The position numbers and the translations under genes were made by a program. Below, one piece after another: positions 22,612-26,541 of a stretch of DNA of 26,541 nt. Numbering within the stretch: the first letter of the stretch is position 1; each line of letters starts with the position of its first letter. A model generated the notes under the pieces. That model worked only from the letters and a program-made list of their open reading frames with translations. It was not told the origin of the DNA and did not search any database. Source of the stretch: an uncultured Corynebacterium sp. (GTDB taxonomy: Bacteria; Actinomycetota; Actinomycetes; Mycobacteriales; Mycobacteriaceae); the NCBI RefSeq assembly GCF_943914615.1, contig NZ_CALUCS010000024.1, positions 1 to 26,541 of the forward strand, written 5' to 3'.

Positions 22612-23173
22612 ACCGCTTCTGCGCGAACTTCATCGCGCTGCTGGTCAGCTGGTGGGTGCGCTGCTTGCGCTCGAACTTCCACTGCGCCTGCTGCGCGCGC
22701 TGCTGCATCTTCAGCTCCCGGAAGCGCTGGCGCTCCAACTGTGCCGGGCTGGGCTCGTACCAGGCTCTAGGGCCGACCTTCATGATGTAGAGCAGCACGA
22801 AGACCAGTGGGATCATTAGCAAAAGGATGGGGGAGTTCGCCCACACGCCATTGAGGATCATGGCCAGGGCGCTGCTGCCGATCACGGTGCTGAGCAACAA
22901 ACCCAGGCGCACGTTCCGGCCGCTGCGGTATTGACGATCGACCTCGTGGGCGGAGTAGTAGGGAACCAGCTCGCGCGAAGCCTCCAGCGGTGGAAGGTCG
23001 GTGAATAACTGCGCGAGCTCGCGCTCGGAGCGGGACGTGGTGGCCTGCTGCACGCGCTCCTCGTATTCGGACATGGTGAGCCGACCGTCGGCGAAGTGCT
23101 CACCGAGCGCGCTGATAGCGTCGCTACGGTCGACATCGGAGATGCGGATTTCACGGCGGGACGGTTCGTTCAT
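22592..23173 (-). CDS. DUF1707 domain membrane protein
   Basis: A 193-residue protein with an N-terminal DUF1707 domain (about 6-61: REIRISDVDRSDAISALGEHF, GRLTMSEYEERVQQA, ELAQLFTDLP), common in actinobacteria and of unknown function. Two adjacent transmembrane segments (about 90-108 and 114-131) and a Gln/Arg-rich basic cytoplasmic tail follow. The ATG at 23173 lies 24 nt after glpK, so it is likely the last gene of that transcript. A weak AGAGGT site precedes it closely. Confidence 0.88.
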   Translation of the reverse strand: MNEPSRREIRISDVDRSDAISALGEHFADGRLTMSEYEERVQQATTSRSERELAQLFTDLPPLEASRELVPYYSAHEVDRQYRSGRNVRLGLLLSTVIGSSALAMILNGVWANSPILLLMIPLVFVLLYIMKVGPRAWYEPSPAQLERQRFRELKMQQRAQQAQWKFERKQRTHQLTSSAMKFAQKRFNGTGQ

Positions 23174-23197
23174 ACCTCTAAAGGTAGCACTCGGTGC

Positions 23198-24784
23198 CTA
23201 ATCCTCGGCCCAGTCGAACGTCCGCTCCACGGCGCGCTTCCACTTGTCGTAGGCGATCTTGCGCTCCTCCGGGTCGCCTTCGGGGAAGTAGGTCTTTTCT
23301 TCCTGCCAGAGGGAAACCAGCTCGTCGAGGTCCCGGTAGAAGCCCACGGCCAGTCCGGCGGCGTAGGCTGCCCCGAGGGCGGTGGTCTCCGAGACCTCCG
23401 GCACCGTCACCGGAACCTCCAGCTGGTCGGCCTGGAATTGCATCAGCAGCGAGTTGACGACCATCCCACCGTCGACGCGCAGGTTTTTCAGGTCCACCTG
23501 CGAGTCCGCGTTCATGGCCTCGACCACCTCGCGGGTCTGGAAGGCCGTGGCCTCCAGTGCAGCACGGGCGATATGCGCCTTCGTCACATAGCGGGTCAGC
23601 CCCGCAATGATGCCGCGGGCTTCGGGGCGCCAGTGCGGCGCCAGCAGGCCACTGAAGGCCGGCACGATGTAGCAACCGCCGTTATCTTCCACGCTGCGGG
23701 CCAGCGGCTCAATGTCGTCGGCGGTGTCGAAGAACCCCAGGTTGTCGCGCAGCCACTGCACCAGGGAGCCGGTGACGGCGATGGATCCCTCGAGCGCATA
23801 CACGGCCGGTTGGTTGCCGAGCCGGTAGGCGACGGTGGTGATCAGCCCGTGTTCGGACCACTGCGGCTCGGTGCCGGTATTCATCAGCAGGAAGTTGCCA
23901 GTGCCGTAGGTGTTCTTAGCGTCGCCCTGGTTGAAGCACACCTGGCCGAAGGCGGCGGCCTGCTGGTCGCCCAGGATGCCCGCGATCGGCACCCCCTGCA
24001 CCGGTCCGCTGCGGCGAACCTTCCCGACGACCTCGGAGGAACTGACGATCTCCGGCAGCATGGATTCCGGCACGCCGAACAGCTCGCACAGCTCTGGATC
24101 CCACGTTTGCGTTCGTAGGTCCATCAGCATGGTGCGGGATGCATTGGTGACGTCCGTGACATGTCGGGCATTGCCGCTGCGTCCCGCCTTGGACTTCTTG
24201 TGTGAGCGGCGAGTGAGCTCCCAGATCAGCCACGAGTCGATAGTGCCGAAGGCCAGCTCCCCGCGCTCTGCCTTCTCACGTGCGCCGTCGACGTTGTCCA
24301 GAATCCATTGGATCTTCGGCCCGGCGAAGTAGGTAGAGGCGTTCAGGCCGGTGCGCTCGAAGATCATTTCCTTTTGCTCTTCGCTCAAGGAGCTTACGAT
24401 CTTGTCGGTGCGCGTGTCCTGCCACACGATGGCGTTGTAGATGGGCTTGCCGGTAGCACGGTCCCACACGACGGTCGTTTCACGCTGGTTGGTGATGCCC
24501 ACCGCGGCGAAATCCTCGATCGGAATGTCGTGGGAGGCCGCAGCGTCCGCCATCACGCGGCGGGTGTTGCGCCGAATCTCTTCCGGATCGTGCTCTACCC
24601 ATCCGGGGCGCGGGAAGATCTGCTGGTGCTCCATGTGGCTGGAGCTGATGATCTTGCCGTGCGCGTCAAAGATGATGCAGCGGGTAGACGTGGTCCCCTG
24701 ATCGAGCGCCAATACGTAGCCCCGCTTGGAGCTTTTCCACTTAGCCAAGGTCCCGGTCAGCTGGTTCGTAATGTTTTCTACCAC
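23198..24784 (-). CDS. glpK: Glycerol kinase
   Basis: Phosphorylates glycerol to sn-glycerol 3-phosphate for lipid synthesis and catabolism. FGGY-kinase motifs are complete: ALDQGTTSTRCIIFD (26-40), TNQRETTVVWD, IVWQDTRTD, the TDVTNASRTMLMDL region, GDQQAAAFGQ, YGTGNFLLMNTG, and GLLAPHWRPEARGIIAGLTR with RVDGGMVVNSLLMQFQ. At 528 residues it is longer than the usual 500. The excess is a 20-residue N-terminal lead and a basic insertion (RRSHKKSKAGRSGN) before HVTDVTNAS. The GTG at 24784 abuts the TGA of the upstream gene; a TTG at 24748 is an alternative start. The lead may therefore be untranslated or only partly translated. Confidence 0.96.
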   Translation of the reverse strand: MVENITNQLTGTLAKWKSSKRGYVLALDQGTTSTRCIIFDAHGKIISSSHMEHQQIFPRPGWVEHDPEEIRRNTRRVMADAAASHDIPIEDFAAVGITNQRETTVVWDRATGKPIYNAIVWQDTRTDKIVSSLSEEQKEMIFERTGLNASTYFAGPKIQWILDNVDGAREKAERGELAFGTIDSWLIWELTRRSHKKSKAGRSGNARHVTDVTNASRTMLMDLRTQTWDPELCELFGVPESMLPEIVSSSEVVGKVRRSGPVQGVPIAGILGDQQAAAFGQVCFNQGDAKNTYGTGNFLLMNTGTEPQWSEHGLITTVAYRLGNQPAVYALEGSIAVTGSLVQWLRDNLGFFDTADDIEPLARSVEDNGGCYIVPAFSGLLAPHWRPEARGIIAGLTRYVTKAHIARAALEATAFQTREVVEAMNADSQVDLKNLRVDGGMVVNSLLMQFQADQLEVPVTVPEVSETTALGAAYAAGLAVGFYRDLDELVSLWQEEKTYFPEGDPEERKIAYDKWKRAVERTFDWAED

Positions 24785-25345
24785 TCAGTCTTCTGCGTCC
24801 TCTGTGTCATCTGCATCATCAGCGACCGGCTTACGCTTGCTGGCAAACGCCGCCAGAATCAGGATGGCCACACCCGCAGCGCCGCACAGCATCGTCACCC
24901 ACCGCAGAGCCTGCAGAGTGCCAGACGAGTACTTGGAGATGTAGATGTTGCCCTGGTCGCAGGTGTACTTGGCTCCCTCGATGTCCTCGGTGAACTTGAT
25001 GGAGGTGTACACGCCCTTGTTCTTCGTCAGCGGCAGCGACACATCGGAGATCTCCAGGTCATCCTGGCTGAACTTCAGATCCGCGGCCTCGATGCGGTCG
25101 ACGAGGGGCTTGTCCTCCTTGTCGACCAGGGTGCACTCCTTCGCGTTCAGTGCTTCTTCATCTGCCAGCAGGTAGTACTCCTTGCCGGCTGAAACGTCGT
25201 AGCTCTTGCCGAAGTCCTTCACACCCACCAGCGAAACGATAGCGGTGATCACGGCGACGATCAGCAGCCCAAGGCCGAGGAAGATCATGCCCTTGGGCGT
25301 CTTCTTTTCGAAGGTGTTGGCCTGCTCAGAGGGGGTTTCAGTCAT
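24785..25345 (-). CDS. Two-helix membrane protein with extracellular domain
   Basis: A 186-residue protein, not recognised. A cytoplasmic start, helix 1 (about 19-41), an outer domain of about 105 residues (43-147), helix 2 (about 148-168) and an acidic tail (ADDADDTEDAED) follow in order. The outer domain has exactly two cysteines (Cys71 in KECTLV, Cys129 in YTCDQGN), likely a disulfide. The ATG at 25345 has AGGAAG about 11 nt upstream and lies 24 nt after accBC. Its TGA abuts the glpK GTG. The position suggests a link to glycerol or lipid metabolism at the membrane, which is inference. Confidence 0.8.
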   Translation of the reverse strand: MTETPSEQANTFEKKTPKGMIFLGLGLLIVAVITAIVSLVGVKDFGKSYDVSAGKEYYLLADEEALNAKECTLVDKEDKPLVDRIEAADLKFSQDDLEISDVSLPLTKNKGVYTSIKFTEDIEGAKYTCDQGNIYISKYSSGTLQALRWVTMLCGAAGVAILILAAFASKRKPVADDADDTEDAED

Positions 25346-25369
25346 GGGGGGTGCGCTTCCTATTTCCGT

Positions 25370-26541
25370 CTATTCGTTCTCAGTAGAGCTGTCGTCTTTC
25401 AGCTCCATAAGTGCCTGGTTCTTTGTGACGCCATCGCCGCCTCCGACGCTCAAAGACTGCACCACACCGGACTTGTGTGCCTTGACGGCGTTTTCCATCT
25501 TCATTGCCTCTAGTACCAGCAGAACGTCGCCCTCGGCCACTTCGTCGCCTTCCGCAACCTCCACCTTGATCACGGTGCCCTGCATCGGGGCGGCCACCGT
25601 GTCGCCGGTGATGGCGATGTCCGCGGCATTCGCGCGGCGCTTCTTAGCGCGGCTCACCGAGCCACGACCCGCCAGGATCTCGCCCGGTACCAGCACCTCC
25701 ACGCGGCGCCCGTCGACCTCGACGACCAGCTTCTCCTTCGGTAGCTCGCCCTCGGCGGCGGCCGCGAGCGGCTCTTCGTAGACAGGCAGCTGGTTGTCCC
25801 ATTCCTCTTCGATCCACCGGGTGTACACGCGGTAGTTGCCATCCTCGGCAACGAAGGCCGGATCGTTCAGCGCGGCCTGGTGGAAGGGGATCACAGTCGG
25901 GATGCCCTCGACCTCGTACTCTTCCAGTGCTCGGAGGGAACGCTGGATTGCCTCGGCGCGGTCGGCGCCGGTGACGATGAGCTTGGCCAGCATCGAGTCG
26001 AACTGGCCGCCGACCACCGCGCCGGTTTCGATACCGGAGTCCATACGCACGCCGGGGCCTGCGGGCTCACGGTAGGTCTGAATACGGCCCGGGGCGGGCA
26101 TGAAGTTGTTCGCCGGATCTTCGCCGTTGATGCGGAACTCGATGGAGTGGCCGACAATCTCCGGATCCTCAGTGCGGGATAGCTCCTCGCCGCGGGCGAT
26201 GCTGAACTGCTCGCGCACCAGATCCCAGCCGGTGACCTGCTCGGTGACGGGGTGCTCCACCTGCAGGCGAGTATTAACCTCCAGGAAGCTGATCAACCCG
26301 TCGGACCCCACCAGGTACTCGACCGTGCCCGCGCCGTAGTAGCCGGCCTCGCGGCAGATGGCCTTGGCAGAGGAGTAGATGCGCTCGTTCTGCTCTTCGC
26401 TCAAAAACGGCGCGGGGGCCTCCTCGATGAGTTTCTGAAAGCGCCGCTGGGCGGAGCAATCGCGGGTGGAGGCGACCACAACGTTGCCGTGCTTATCGGC
26501 CACGACCTGCGCCTCGACGTGGCGGGCGCGGTCCAGGTAAC
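25370..26541 (-). CDS. accBC: Acyl-CoA carboxylase alpha subunit, biotin carboxylase/BCCP (5' end missing)
   Basis: This is the biotin-carrying subunit of acetyl/propionyl-CoA carboxylase, which makes malonyl-CoA and methylmalonyl-CoA for fatty and mycolic acids. The window holds only the last 390 codons. The frame is open through the right edge (YLDRARHVEAQVV) and the usual ATP-grasp N-terminus lies outside. Seen are the biotin carboxylase motif EVNTRLQVEHPVTE, the C-terminal biotin carboxylase region with HSIEFRINGEDP, a linker, and the biotinyl domain with VLEAMKMENAV. The biotinylated Lys codon is 25499-25501. The two genes after it follow with 24 and 0 nt gaps. Confidence 0.96.
   Translation of the reverse strand, partial: YLDRARHVEAQVVADKHGNVVVASTRDCSAQRRFQKLIEEAPAPFLSEEQNERIYSSAKAICREAGYYGAGTVEYLVGSDGLISFLEVNTRLQVEHPVTEQVTGWDLVREQFSIARGEELSRTEDPEIVGHSIEFRINGEDPANNFMPAPGRIQTYREPAGPGVRMDSGIETGAVVGGQFDSMLAKLIVTGADRAEAIQRSLRALEEYEVEGIPTVIPFHQAALNDPAFVAEDGNYRVYTRWIEEEWDNQLPVYEEPLAAAAEGELPKEKLVVEVDGRRVEVLVPGEILAGRGSVSRAKKRRANAADIAITGDTVAAPMQGTVIKVEVAEGDEVAEGDVLLVLEAMKMENAVKAHKSGVVQSLSVGGGDGVTKNQALMELKDDSSTENE

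Noticed and set aside
1..26541. Mobile elements, CRISPR arrays, tRNA or rRNA genes, att sites, replication origins
   Set aside because: No transposase or integrase motif, no regularly spaced repeat-spacer array, and all intergenic gaps are short and fail to show tRNA-like cloverleaf sequence by eye.

Overview
The window looks like chromosomal DNA of a Corynebacterium, quite possibly a lipid-requiring species near C. jeikeium, although the species cannot be fixed from sequence alone. The reasons are: a GC-rich, tightly packed layout; a monomeric NADP-dependent isocitrate dehydrogenase; a fused biotin carboxylase/BCCP subunit; and the order amidohydrolase / purine nucleoside phosphorylase / phosphomannomutase / uracil phosphoribosyltransferase, recalled as amiB1-deoD-pmmB-upp in Mycobacterium tuberculosis. 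Most of the window is core metabolism. I see no insertion sequence, prophage, CRISPR array, tRNA or rRNA.

Layout, left to right. icd (minus) ends at a rho-independent terminator near the left edge. A 259-bp divergent spacer with an icd promoter candidate and a triple 11-bp repeat separates it from an MFS exporter (plus). Next, on plus, come xth, a TRIC-type channel gene and trpS as a tight unit closed by a hairpin. A YihY-type membrane protein and adenosine deaminase follow. Then comes a three-gene ABC importer (lipoprotein, permease, ATPase). Four membrane or envelope proteins of unknown role (about 12.3-15.5 kb) follow: one with a degenerate J-like N-terminus, one single-pass protein, and two tandem four-helix paralogues.

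From 15.5 to 18.3 kb a minus-strand group encodes a small helical protein, an NlpC/P60 peptidoglycan-hydrolase-like protein, an overlooked 56-residue protein and an internally duplicated 420-residue protein. upp (plus) diverges from this group and converges on pmmB; pmmB and the nucleoside phosphorylase gene form a minus-strand pair. An M20 amidohydrolase (plus) diverges from them. The right end is a minus-strand run: accBC (cut by the window edge), a two-helix membrane protein, glpK and a DUF1707 protein.

Functional threads. Nucleoside and base salvage (add, deoD, upp), possibly with the ABC importer, forms one theme. Central carbon and lipid-precursor metabolism (icd, glpK, accBC) and cell-wall sugar supply and wall hydrolysis (pmmB, NlpC/P60) form others. 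The least explained parts are the 12.3-15.5 kb membrane block and the 15.5-18.3 kb NlpC/P60 group, which carry most of the findings.
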